Below, in pieces: positions 1-9,299 of a DNA stretch of 64,000 nt (within the stretch, counting starts at the first letter, position 1; each line of letters starts with the position of its first letter). Below the pieces are notes generated by a model. The model was not told the DNA's origin and ran no database searches. It worked only from the letters and a program-made list of their open reading frames with translations. This DNA is from Macrophomina tecta (lineage: Eukaryota > Ascomycota > Dothideomycetes > Botryosphaeriales > Botryosphaeriaceae): contig JAKSGN010000016.1 in assembly GCA_024180945.1 (NCBI GenBank), positions 248,001 through 312,000 of the forward strand, given 5' to 3'. The translations under genes were made by a program, and so were the position numbers.

Positions 1-8
1 GCTGAAGA

Positions 9-27
9 TCCTTAAGAGAGGGGATAG
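9..27 (+). other. Polypurine tract of a gypsy-D copy
   Basis: The purine-rich run ending in GAGAGGGGATAG lies directly before the LTR that starts at 28. The same tract lies in reverse beside the 3' LTR of the complete gypsy D near 49289-49310. It marks the LTR at 28-814 as the 3' LTR of a plus-oriented copy whose body lies left of the window. Confidence 0.7.
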
Positions 28-814
28 TATTACAAACCCTAGGGTATAAGGGCTTTATAACCCTACGGGTAGAAAGCCCATACGGGAAAAGATACCATAA
101 GGGCTAGAAACCTATAAGGTTAGTAGAGCTGCACTACTAGCACACCCGTATGGGAAAACTAGCCTTAAGAGAAGATAGTGCGTACGGGCCTAGGTAAGAT
201 AGTAATAGAAGCCCGTATAGAAATGATATCTACGCGGTATAGTAAGACTACGGAAATACCAACTAGGCTAAACTTCTACAGGGGAAGAATGCCTATAAGA
301 AAAAAATTACGAATCCTAGAAACCGGCTTCGGGCTAAGAGAAACGGACGGGATAAAGTCAGATAACTTATATAGTCTAAGAGACGATAGTCTAGCGGTAG
401 AATACTTCCTTAATCGATATAGAAGTCGGATTCTAGGAAATAGGTATTAGCGCCTAAGTTACGTATATCTATCTGATTTACTTATAGATTAGAAGCCTTA
501 GAAAAGATTTAATCCTTAGAATAATCTAACTCTATAACTAATTTAATAATCGTCTTAATCTATAGATTGTTATAGCTTTTCTATAGTATATAGATATACT
601 TCTTAGATAGTACTTTAACCTTTATAGTTAACTTAAAGTTCTAATACAACCCTATTAGAGGTAATAAGCCTAATACGTACCACATATTAATATATTATAT
701 AATTACTACTATTATTCTAGTTCTTTACTCTTCTCTTATTCTTTAAGGTAAACCCTTTAGCTACCTAACCCTACTAGGTGATTTTAAAGCCTAGTGGAAG
801 AGGCCGCTATTATA
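28..814 (+). repeat. 3' LTR of a truncated gypsy-D element (787 bp)
   Basis: This segment is the reverse complement, with RIP-type differences, of the 788-bp LTRs at 48501-49288 and 56105-56892. It begins TATTACAAAC and ends near GCTATTATA, a decayed form of the TATTACGAAC...CCGTTATA ends of the complete copy. The rest of this copy is off the left edge. Short open frames inside it are not genes. Confidence 0.8.
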
Positions 815-1521
815 TAAAGCTAGATCTAATCTTTAAGTAAGCAGCCTCGCCTAAGCTATAAGAGATTATTACTCTAGGCGGCCCTATAATAGAGAGGTAT
901 CTACTACGAAGCTATAGTAGTATAAGTAGCTAGATTAAGCGATTCTTTAAAGATTAGTATATATTTATTTGTAAAATTATTCTCTCTACTAAGAGTAAGG
1001 TATATTTTAGCATCGATACTTAGACGTGCGATAAGAGTAATAAGAGAGTATATTTAGTAGTAAATTCTTCCTTTTTAGGCCTAGATAGCACGCCGCGGAC
1101 TCTACTTCTCGGGTTTAAGTAAATAATTAGTATTTATTCTAGTGAGAATATAGCTCTAATCGTGCGCAAAGCGATCGAGAAGTATAAGATTATAAATATT
1201 AGCTATTTTATACTCGATAACGCTTCTAATAATAATATGATGCTTAAAGAGCTTATATGAGATATTTCTAGTATTAAATATTCTATCTATCGCATCTGTT
1301 ATATTAGTTATATTATTAATATTATTATAAAGGCGATTCTTCTTAGTAAAGATATTACTACCTTTAAAAGAGACCTTCTTAGCTTAGAGAACGATAGTAA
1401 TGCTATATTTAAGGTTTAGAGTAAAGTAGAGCCTCTTAGTAAGCTTTATAATATTTACGTATTTATTAATAAAAGTAATAGAAGGTGAGAGAAGTTTAAG
1501 AGATACTAGATATCTTATAAG

Positions 1522-1886
1522 TATTAGAATAATAGGCTCTAGTATACTCTTAGGATACTTATACCGTGCGTTTTACATGCTTATTACGTGCTACGCACGG
1601 GCCCCTAGTATATAACGCTACTAAGGAATAAATCCTGTACTACTAAGAATTTATATCTAAGAATATACGATTCTTCTAAAGGCTCTCTATATTATAAACA
1701 CACCTCTATATATAGAGTTATTAGGGTAAACCAGCTACTAGGCTAGTTATTACTATACCTTTTATTAACTAACTAGCTACTTGTGGTTGGCGGGAGGTTA
1801 GCCGAATAGCTTTATAGCAACGACTAAAACTTAATACGATCGCTATACTATAATATTCTACTTATAACTAACCTATTTTGCTTATA
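1522..1886 (+). repeat. Solo LTR of gypsy-E family, split by a nested solo LTR
   Basis: The sequence matches the 193-bp LTRs at 25636-25828 and 32620-32812 with RIP-type transitions (TGTCAGG is now TATTAGA). It is interrupted at 1690-1855 by solo LTR G. The flanks ATAAG (1517-1521) and ATAAA (1887-1891) are a 5-bp target-site duplication with one G-to-A change. No internal gypsy sequence is present, so it is a solo LTR. Confidence 0.75.
1690..1855 (+). repeat. Solo LTR, family G, copy 1 (166 bp)
   Basis: It starts TATTATAAAC and ends ACTATAATA. It is flanked by CTCTA (1685-1689) and TTCTA (1856-1860), a 5-bp duplication with one transition. It aligns along its length with the copies at 2230-2395 and, inverted, at 3181-3334. 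No parent element of family G is seen in the window. Confidence 0.75.
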
Positions 1887-2229
1887 ATAAATAACTTACT
1901 AATAATAACCTAAACCTATATAGTAGTAATAAGGCCTTCTATATACTACTTATTAACTAAGGTATATACTAGAGTTCTACCTACTATATAATTAAGAGAG
2001 GTAAGTTTAGTAGTCTAATTACTAAGTAATAGCTAGGATGCTTCTACTAGAGATATATATAAATTATAGTAAAGTTCTTCTACTTCTTAGTACTATGGAT
2101 CGCTAATCGATTAAATAGTACTTTAACTACATGACGCGATTAATTGCTTTCTCGATCGCTACTAACTACTATCTTTTTTATATAATATATAATCTAACTG
2201 CCTCTTATCTAATAACTAGACATATCTAG

Positions 2230-2395
2230 TATTACGAACACGCCTCTATATATAGAGTTGTTAGGGCAAACTAGCTACTAGGCTAGTTATTATAGTATCT
2301 TTTATCGACCGACTGGCTACTCGCGGTTAATAGGAGGTTAGCCAAATGGCTTTATAGCAACGACTAAAACCTAATACGGTCGCCGCGTTATAATA
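2230..2395 (+). repeat. Solo LTR, family G, copy 2 (166 bp)
   Basis: It starts TATTACGAAC and ends GTTATAATA, with a perfect 5-bp target-site duplication TCTAG on both sides (2225-2229 and 2396-2400). It is inserted in the hAT transposase remnant. Confidence 0.8.
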
Positions 2396-3180
2396 TCTAG
2401 AGTGTCTCTTTTAGCTACTACGACCCTTTAAAGGCCTTATATAATATATAGAGGATAAGGCGACCTAAGGCACGTATAGAGCCGTATAGAAGACGCTTAA
2501 ATCTATAGGTTTTATATATAAATACCTTAAAGTAGAGGCCGATCGTATAGAGGCTTAAATAAATACTAATGAGCTTCCTAGTAAGGTCTTAAAGAAGTAC
2601 TCTACGAGAGTAAATACCGGCTAGCTTAAGCTAATCGATTATTACTTACTAATTAATAAGAGTTCTATTTACTACCTTACTATCTTTCTCTACGCTAATT
2701 ACCGCTTTGAGTACTTTAAAAAGCATTAGTAAGAGTATAAAAGCTAGATTATAAAAGCTAGAAATGCTATTAAGTAGAAGTATAAAAGATATAAGCGGGT
2801 ATAGCTTATATAAGTAGAGAAGAAGGCCGTAGCGAAGAAGACTATAGTAGAGAAAGACTTCTTACTACTAGAGAATAATATCTTTAAGACTTTTAAAGCG
2901 TTCAGTCGGCCTACTAATTTTACTAGGCGGTGAGGAAAAAGACGTAAAATCGAGCCCTCGCAGCTAAATAGCTACTAGAAGGCTGGCCTAACCACCTATA
3001 TAGTAGCTAATTCTATTAAATAGTAGCACGTAAAGGGCTCATAATAGCCTATACTATAGCGTATAGCCTTTAATGTCTTTACTATACCTACTATAAACGT
3101 AGAACCTGAGCGTCTCTTCTTATATAGAAGGCGGAAGATATCGTATAAGCGAATAAGGCTTAGTAACGATATAATAGAGA

Positions 3181-3334
3181 TATTACGATGGACCCGACTA
3201 TATTAGGTTTTAGTCGGCATGTAAGACTATTCGGCTAACCTTCTATTAACTCTTAGTCGATAAAAAATTTAGTAATAATTAGCCTAGTAGCTAATCGTAC
3301 CCTAATAACTCTATATATAGGTAGGTCTATAACA
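3181..3334 (-). repeat. Solo LTR, family G, copy 3, inverted (154 bp)
   Basis: This is the reverse complement of the family G LTR, with small deletions. It is flanked by a perfect 5-bp duplication AGAGA (3176-3180 and 3335-3339). It is inserted in the hAT remnant, in the opposite direction to copies 1 and 2. Confidence 0.75.
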
Positions 3335-3864
3335 AGAGATAGAGATATACTAGAAGACATAGCTAGTAAATAAGATCGTATAGTAATAAGACTTAATACT
3401 ATAGAATAATATTATCTATCGTAAAATGCTTTAGATTTATAGCTAGTAAACTAGCGAAGAGAGCTTATAGATAGAGTATAAAGAAAGTAGTATAATTAAT
3501 ATAAGTAATATTAGTAAATAATACCCTTATCCCGGCCTTCTAACTTAATACTATACTTACTAAGCTTTTTATTATATCGTTATTAACTTATTACTAGCTG
3601 GTTTTTACTATTATATCTTATTATAGTTCTTAGCTGTGTCATCTCGTCTCGTTAGATAGCCTATAATAGTAGAAAATAGAACGCTTATTACCCTATTAGT
3701 AAGCTTAATTCTTATATAGAGATTAGTATAACTAATAGTAAGCTTAAGAACCCGCTTAACTAATAGCTTACGAAGAAAGAAAAGTAGCCTATTCTATAAA
3801 AAATAGCTATAAATCTCCTTAGTATACCTGCTATAAGCTTAGAGTGTAAACGAGTCTTTAGCTA

Positions 3865-3914
3865 ACGTGGTTGATAACCGAGCTGCGCATACAACCGAGC
3901 TGCGCACCCCACCA
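3865..3914 (+). repeat. Left terminal inverted repeat of the Fot1/Pogo element
   Basis: It begins ACGTGGTTGATAACCGAGCT. The 14-mer AACCGAGCTGCGCA occurs twice in tandem inside the repeat, probably a doubled transposase-binding site. It pairs with 5671-5720. Confidence 0.9.
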
Positions 3915-3945
3915 CCAAAATCCATCCTACCTACCTTCAAACGCG

Positions 3946-5607
3946 ATGCATCCACAACACCACACACTGACATCTTCTAACGAAGCGAGAATTAAGCTAG
4001 CTATACAATCTCGTAAACGAAACGCGTCTTTAAGCGAGCGACGCGCTGCGGCCCTCTACGCCGTTCCCCCAAGTACGCTCCGCAGCCGACGCGGTGGAGC
4101 GACCCCCCGACGCGATTGCGAGGCCAACGGGCGAAAGCTCAGCAAGGAAGAGGAGCTAGTGATAGTTGAGCGTATATTGGACCAGGATTTAAGAGGGTTT
4201 CCGCCTACGAAGCTTGCTGTGCGAGCAATGGCCGATAGGTTGCTAGCAGAGCGGGGTGGCAAGCCAACAGGCAAGCGCTGGGTGGATAACCTCATTAAGC
4301 GATCGCCTGCGCTCAGGGTTCGGATGACACGTTCCTATGATCGCCAGCGAGCCTTGAACGAAGATCCAGAGGTGATTGGCAGGTGGTTCGAGCTGGTGCG
4401 CAATATAAAGGCGAAGTATGGCATCCTTGATGAAGACAGCTACAACTTTGACGAGACTGGCTTTATGATGGGTGTAATCTCGACGCGGTACGTGGTTACA
4501 GGCTCAGAAGAACGCTGCGGCAAAGCGAAATTAGTGCAGCCAGGCGATCGCGAGTGGACCACCGCGATTGAGTGTATCTGTGCCGACGGCTCTGTGATTC
4601 CCCCCTTCATCATCTTCGCAGGCAAGAAGCACATCTCCACCTGGTACCAGGACGGCCTCGTGCCCGAGGATTGGCCTATTGGAGTCACCGAGAACGGCTG
4701 GACGACCAACGAGCTCGGAGTCGAGTGGTTAAAGCATTTTAACGCGCATACAAAGTCGCGTACCGTGGGCACGCACCGGCTGCTCATAATCGACGGTCAC
4801 GAGAGCCACAACTCGCAGGATTTCCAGGATCTCTGTAGGGAGAACAGGATTATCGCTCTCTGTATGCCCCCACACGCGTCGCACCTATTGCAGCCACTTG
4901 ATGTGGGTTGCTATTCGCCGTTGAAGCGCGCGTACGGTGATGAGATCTCGGCCTTGGCGCGCAGGCACGTCACCCATATCTCTAAGACCGAGTTCCTCCC
5001 AGCCTTCAGGGCAGCTCACGACCGGGTTTTTAAGAAGGAGAACATCCTTGCAAGCTTTAGAGGCGCTGGGCTAGTCCCACTAGACCCAGACGCGGTGCTA
5101 TCCAAGCTTGATGTGAAGCTTCGTACGCCAACGCCACCTGCCCTAGAGACCACCCCTTGGGAGCCCAAAACACCGCGCACTCTTCACGAAGTAGACTTCC
5201 AATCAGCCTTTGTCCTTAATAAGATTCCGCCTCCTGCAGGTTCTTCGCCAAGTTCCTTGAAAGAAGCTGTGGTTCAGCTAACAAAAGGCACTATAGCGAT
5301 GGCACACGAACTGGTGTTGTTGCGCGCCGAAATCACAGACTTGCGGGAGGCCAATAAGACTCTAACCAAGCGGAAATCAGGCAAGAGGAAGTATATCCAG
5401 ACTAGAGGGTCGTTGACGGCAGAGGAGGCAGCTGAATTGATGGCTCCTAGCAACGTAGGTGGGCGGGATGAGGGTGGGGAGTCTTCGAAGAGGGCGCGCA
5501 CGGGTGGGGATGCGACACAACAAAGGCGCTGCGGGCGCTGCGGTATGCTAGGACACAATTTGCGTACCTGCAAGCTAGATACTAATGAATTTAAAAATTC
5601 TAAATAA
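3946..5607 (+). CDS. Fot1/Pogo-type transposase, DDE superfamily with zinc knuckle
   Basis: The 553-residue protein starts at the first ATG of the open frame (the frame also runs upstream into the terminal repeat without an ATG). The N-terminus (about residues 10-150) looks like the helix-turn-helix and CENP-B-like DNA-binding domains of Pogo transposases. The DDE domain follows, with likely catalytic aspartates D169 (NFDETGF), D283 (LIIDGHESH) and D319 (LQPLDVG), the DDD spacing typical of Fot1. The C-terminus carries a CX2CX4HX4C zinc knuckle (C529, C532, H537, C542). The enzyme should cut and paste its own element at TA sites in the nucleus. No stops or frameshifts are seen. Family placement is firm; activity is inferred. 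Confidence 0.93.
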   Translation: MHPQHHTLTSSNEARIKLAIQSRKRNASLSERRAAALYAVPPSTLRSRRGGATPRRDCEANGRKLSKEEELVIVERILDQDLRGFPPTKLAVRAMADRLLAERGGKPTGKRWVDNLIKRSPALRVRMTRSYDRQRALNEDPEVIGRWFELVRNIKAKYGILDEDSYNFDETGFMMGVISTRYVVTGSEERCGKAKLVQPGDREWTTAIECICADGSVIPPFIIFAGKKHISTWYQDGLVPEDWPIGVTENGWTTNELGVEWLKHFNAHTKSRTVGTHRLLIIDGHESHNSQDFQDLCRENRIIALCMPPHASHLLQPLDVGCYSPLKRAYGDEISALARRHVTHISKTEFLPAFRAAHDRVFKKENILASFRGAGLVPLDPDAVLSKLDVKLRTPTPPALETTPWEPKTPRTLHEVDFQSAFVLNKIPPPAGSSPSSLKEAVVQLTKGTIAMAHELVLLRAEITDLREANKTLTKRKSGKRKYIQTRGSLTAEEAAELMAPSNVGGRDEGGESSKRARTGGDATQQRRCGRCGMLGHNLRTCKLDTNEFKNSK

Positions 5608-5670
5608 ACTTGTTGCATTGCAATAGCTTGTTGTAGTGTTGAGATATTAGCCTGCAAAGTCGCGCGGCAT

Positions 5671-5720
5671 TGGTAGGGTGCGCAGCTCGGTTGTATGCGC
5701 AGCTCGGTTATCAACCACGT
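5671..5720 (-). repeat. Right terminal inverted repeat of the Fot1/Pogo element
   Basis: It is the reverse complement of 3865-3914 with a single mismatch at position 46, and is followed by the TA duplication at 5721-5722. Confidence 0.9.
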
Positions 5721-5803
5721 TAGACTAAAAAGATCCTTATAAATAACCGCAACCGTATAGATAACGATATACTTAAAGCGAAGAAATACTAGAAGTACTA
5801 GCT

Positions 5804-6404
5804 ATAAAGCGCTAAGGCTTGGATAGAGGATTACTAAGCTATATTATAAATAATATAGCCTAGTAAGTAGTCGGAAGGAGATAATTCTCTAAAAGAGAAG
5901 TAGGTAAGAGATTTAATAAAAAAAGATAAGAGAAGAGGTAAGAATATAGAATAAAGCTTTTATATTAGATTTCTTAGTATTGCACGTCTTAAAGAGCAAA
6001 ACTACGGTGCTATCTAGAGCTCCTTATATATACTTATTTCTTATATAAGTAGATTCTTCTAGATACACTGTATTAGAAATCCAATAAGGGTAATTTATAA
6101 GAAATAAGATTCTAGCCCTAATCCTTATCCGTTTTACATAATTTTTATATTATAATAACAGGAAATGATTGAACTTTTATAATATATAAAAGGATTTTTA
6201 GTAGGGGCTATACCTGTTTAGTTATTAGTTAGTGAAGTGGGGTAGCGAATTTTGTCACCTTAGTTTACCACCGTGGTTTGCCACCGTAGTTTGCTACTGC
6301 TATAACTCCGAGGTATATTCGTTATATACCTTAGGTAGTATACTAATACCTAAGGTAATATATTAATAAGCTATGCTTATATAAGCTTACTTATTAATAT
6401 TTAA
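5804..6404 (+). repeat. 3' end of the hAT element, also present as two inverted copies at 23682-24986
   Basis: This roughly 600-bp block runs from the SAKAWIEDY-coding stretch to TTAATATTTAA. It matches, with scattered transitions, the two arms of the inverted repeat at 23682-24285 and 24383-24986. All three copies stop at the same base, which places the hAT 3' boundary here. Confidence 0.8.
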
Positions 6405-6740
6405 TAGCAGTAACCCTTGTAGTAGTAGTACTTGCATATAAACTAATGATTACTGGCATTATCGACGCAGTCACCGCTATAGGTGAAGATCTATGATAGC
6501 TTATAGCCGCTTGCCTATATGTAGTGGTGAATACGCTAGCGGAGACCACTTATAACCCGTAATAAGCTATCGCAGACCTTTAGCAGGTCGATATTAGCTT
6601 CGGTAATAGCGTAGGAGGTAGTAGAGGGCGAAGGTGACGAGAGAAGGTCTAAGAAAAATATGTGTAAGTCTTAGAAGTCGTTTATAATACTTATGAGGCG
6701 TGGGAGGGTAGGGGTTAATACTAGGCAAAAGTCGTAGTGC
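6405..6740. other. AT-rich stretch without recognised genes
   Basis: This is the transition between the hAT remnant and the gene-bearing block. No reading frame, repeat match or RNA gene was recognised. GC content rises towards 6740. Confidence 0.5.
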
Positions 6741-6948
6741 GTTGTTTATACAGGGTCCCCTAGGCGCGGGAGAACCTACGCGAAAATTTACTGTGGATCT
6801 CGCGTACATAGCGTGTTTTAATTGGGAACGCGTCGCGGCCGTGCTCACGAGAAACTCAACACCATGGATAATTACCCGATTGGGCTTAGCTTATCGTTAC
6901 CGACCGGTGACGAGACTCATATGACGAGACGGGACGATTACGTAATCC

Positions 6949-6965
6949 GGTGACGACTCGTCACC
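6949..6965. promoter_or_regulatory. Inverted TGACGA repeat (possible bZIP site)
   Basis: GGTGACGA and TCGTCACC are exact inverted halves separated by one base. Further TGACG/CGTCA cores lie within about 40 bp on either side. TGACG is the core recognised by CREB/ATF-type bZIP factors; a role here is inferred. Confidence 0.4.
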
Positions 6966-7027
6966 GAGTCGTCAACCGTGACGCTTACCACCCTGGTAAC
7001 ACCACCCCCTCCCCCTGCAGATCGGCA

Positions 7028-7124
7028 TTCGGTGCACCGACGACACGGCTTTTACCCACCAAGGGGGCGCGGTCGGCAAAATCGCTGATTTGGTGCACCA
7101 AATGCGTGTCGTTGGTGCACCGAA
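7028..7124. promoter_or_regulatory. Three GGTGCACC palindromes in a 97-bp inverted arrangement
   Basis: TTCGGTGCACCGACGACACG (7028-7047) is repeated in reverse at 7105-7124 with one mismatch. Between them, ATTTGGTGCACCAAAT (7088-7103) is a perfect 16-bp palindrome. It lies about 260-360 bp upstream of the acyltransferase start. It may be an operator for a dimeric regulator. Confidence 0.45.
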
Positions 7125-7387
7125 GGGGGGTGGTGGGTGTTGGGGTGGAACAGGGTGGAACAACTCTGTTCGGACGGCGAGCGGTCAAGAGATCAATCGG
7201 CATCCGACCGCGGGCCAACCACCACCCAACCGTATTTAACACATCCCAAAATCAGAAAATTTCACAAGAAAAAAAAAAATAATAGAAGGGACAGGTTGCT
7301 TGGCCTGACCTGGGTATTCGGCGAGAAATCTTCCTCGGTTATTTGCGTCTCCGTCCTCACTCCACAATCCGAAAAGCAGCCACGAAA

Positions 7388-8844
7388 ATGACGGTCCTCG
7401 CAACGGATGCAATACTGGCGACCGCGGGACCTCGCACGCGGACCCTCTATGAACTGATCTTCGACAACGACCGGACCGAGATTGCTCCCTGGGTTGCCCA
7501 ACTCTTCCTCCCCGCATTTCTCTGCGTGGGGATCGTCTCCATAGTGCCTCCACCGGGACCCATGCGCGTCATGCTCAGCCTGGCGGCCTTCACGACCCTG
7601 TGGTGGTACTCGGTCACCCACTGGTTCGCCGACCAGACATTCCTGGTGGGTCCCATCGTAGCCGTCCCCATAACCCTGCGGTGGGCCTTCATGGTGATGT
7701 GGGGAACGCCGGAAGAAGACTACTTCCACTTGGACAACAGGGCTACAAGCCCGCATCACCTGGGGCCCTTGCGGAAGCTGAAATGGAGCGCAGACCTGTG
7801 GGTGCAGTGGAGGGGCGTTGGCTGGAATTGGAAAGTCAACAACGTGCCTGAGAGCTCACCCTCCTCGGGCAGTAGCCCGTCGCGCATGTGAGTCTCCCCC
7901 TTCTCTCTCCTGAGAGTTGTGCGTCCTGGGACTTCTGCGCTTAAACAAGGTTGAACATGTAGGCGCTTCGTCTTGACTCAGATCTTTTGGGTTGTCGTCA
8001 AAATCGGCGCGTTTCAGGTGCTCACACGCTATGCGTTCTGCCCGCTGTATCCCGCCGAAAACACCGTCCAGGCCTTCCTCTCCCTGCCGCTCTGGCAACA
8101 GAATTACATCTCTGCCATGCAGCTCTTCCTCGGCACCCTCAGCCTGGACTCCACGTATCGCGTCTTCACCATCTTCGCCGTGGGGTTGGGAATCTCCAAG
8201 CCGGAGTACAACGCTCCGTTCTTCGGCAGCCTCGCCGATGCGTACTCGGTGCGCCAGTTTTGGGGCAAGTACTGGCATCAGACCTTCCGAAAGGTAAGAC
8301 TTCCTCTCCAGTTTGCAAACCCCCCTCCCCCCCCCTCTTTCTTCTCTCCCTCCTGGTTCTACCATTCACTCACCTGCAGAAAGGTCCTTAACACCGCCGG
8401 CGAAGTGGCTTCTTGGTCAGTCGGCGCCAAAAAAGGCACGCTCGTCTCCCGGTACCTCAAGACGTACACCGGCTACGTCACCTCGGGCGCTATGCACGCT
8501 GCTCCGGGTCTGTTCATCCTGCACAGCTCGCCGCTGACGAGCCTAACTCACTTCTTGCACATGCCCATTTACGCGGTGATCGTCACCGTCGAGGATGCTC
8601 TGAAGGCCTGCGGCAAGCGTATCGGAATCAAAGATAGCGGTACGTTTTTCCCCCTCCTTTTACGTAATGCCTCGTGCTTCCACGGTTCTCTTTTATCGTT
8701 TGTGCAAAGCTGACACTGGTGAAAAAAGCCCTTGTCCGTATCGCGGGGTGTTTTTGGACCGCGTTTTGGATTCCGTTCATCTACAGATACGCTCTTATTT
8801 TTGTCATCGACATTGGCTTTCACGACGCATCTTGCCCGGCGTAG
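7388..8844 (+). CDS. MBOAT / wax-synthase-like membrane acyltransferase
   Basis: Predicted exons are 7388-7887, 7963-8293, 8384-8639 and 8729-8844, giving about 400 residues, the usual size for fungal wax-synthase-domain O-acyltransferases. The protein is rich in hydrophobic segments and carries RGVGWNWKV, FWGKYWHQTFR and SGAMHAAPG; H315 in the last is the likely MBOAT histidine. Such enzymes transfer acyl (often acetyl) groups to hydroxyls of lipids or secondary metabolites at internal membranes. Introns 1 and 3 have clear GT-AG ends, and intron 3 has a CTGAC branch site at 8710-8714. Intron 2 is odd: the CAG at 8377-8379 would put the next exon out of frame, while the AAG at 8381-8383 keeps it. 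Substrate unknown. Copia-A separates it from the next gene. Confidence 0.82.
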
Positions 8845-8996
8845 TCTCATAGCGGCGAAAAAAAAAAAAAAAAATTCAATCACGCAATCAGAATATAGAT
8901 CTCAATCATACGAGAGTTGGAAAAGATACATAGCCCAGCAGACGGTCATCATGAAGCTTTCGCAGGGTCTATCGATTCCTTTTTGGGATACGAACA

Positions 8997-9167
8997 TGTT
9001 GGAACAAGTGAGGTGACAGCTTATTCAGTGATGAAGAAAGTGGATTGGCATTGATTAGCATAAAGAGGGAGAGGGTTAGTAACCCGACCGCCTCTTATAC
9101 GAGTAATTGTAGCTAAGCGATGTGGTATAATAATAAGGAGACCTTAAAACACGTGATTAATCCAACA
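8997..9167 (-). repeat. 3' LTR of Copia-A (171 bp)
   Basis: Compared with the 5' LTR at 14347-14517 it differs by several G-to-A changes on the plus strand (for example GATTAGCATAA against GATTGGCATGA), the RIP direction. It contains a 10-bp direct duplication (TGATTGGCAT type) absent from the LTR at 60416. Confidence 0.9.
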
Positions 9168-9299
9168 CACCCCCTTCACGTACTGCCTGCTTGGGGAGTA
9201 GGTGATAAGAAAGGTAGCTAAACGCAGATAGGAGTAAGTGTTAAACTCGTATATACAAAAAGGAATAACTTTAAAGGTATAAGTTCCCCAGCTAATATA

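Larger units (their letters stand above)
3865..5720 (+). mobile_element. Intact Fot1/Pogo-type DNA transposon (1856 bp)
   Basis: The element has about 50-bp terminal inverted repeats (3865-3914 and 5671-5720; one mismatch, perfect over the outer 45 bp) and a TA target duplication at 3863-3864 and 5721-5722. It has one open transposase frame. Composition is near 50 percent GC with no RIP-type stops, in contrast to the AT-rich hAT sequence on both sides. It landed inside the conserved C-terminal hAT motif. The intact ends and frame suggest a recent and possibly still mobile insertion. Confidence 0.92.
815..6404 (+). pseudogene. RIP-degraded hAT transposase/element, interrupted by five insertions
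   Basis: Read through many TAA/TAG codons, the plus strand gives hAT-type blocks in order. A block like IxTxTWTCDKSNKRVYL lies near 1010-1060, then YFILDNASNNNMM near 1200-1240, a region resembling the RW-S motif near 2100-2150, and a dimerisation-region block FLYANYRFEYFKKH near 2690-2735. The C-terminal motif SIPAISLECKRVFS is at about 3820-3862. That motif is split by a Fot1/Pogo element; the frame resumes at 5723 and reaches a SAKAWIEDY-like stretch near 5805. The N-terminus is cut by the gypsy LTR ending at 814. hAT transposases are RNase H-fold cut-and-paste enzymes; this copy is dead. Insertions: solo LTR E 1522-1886 (itself holding solo LTR G 1690-1855), solo LTRs G at 2230-2395 and 3181-3334, and Fot1 at 3865-5720. 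Confidence 0.75.
6741..7387 (+). promoter_or_regulatory. Upstream region of the acyltransferase gene, with two clusters of inverted motifs
   Basis: No gene is supported here; the overlapping short frames show no family. It holds a TGACGA cluster (6907-6980, with an inverted pair at 6949-6965) and three GGTGCACC palindromes (7031-7038, 7092-7099, 7114-7121). A TATTTAA stretch lies near 7232-7238, about 150 bp before the start codon. It is probably promoter sequence. Confidence 0.45.

Noticed and set aside
178..450. 90-codon open frame near the left edge
   Set aside because: It lies wholly inside a gypsy-D LTR, starts at a non-ATG codon and has no motif; the matching part of the other LTRs is not conserved as a frame.
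6950..7282. Overlapping short open frames on both strands upstream of the acyltransferase
   Set aside because: They arise from GC-rich inverted motifs, lack family features and disagree between strands; the region is better explained as promoter.
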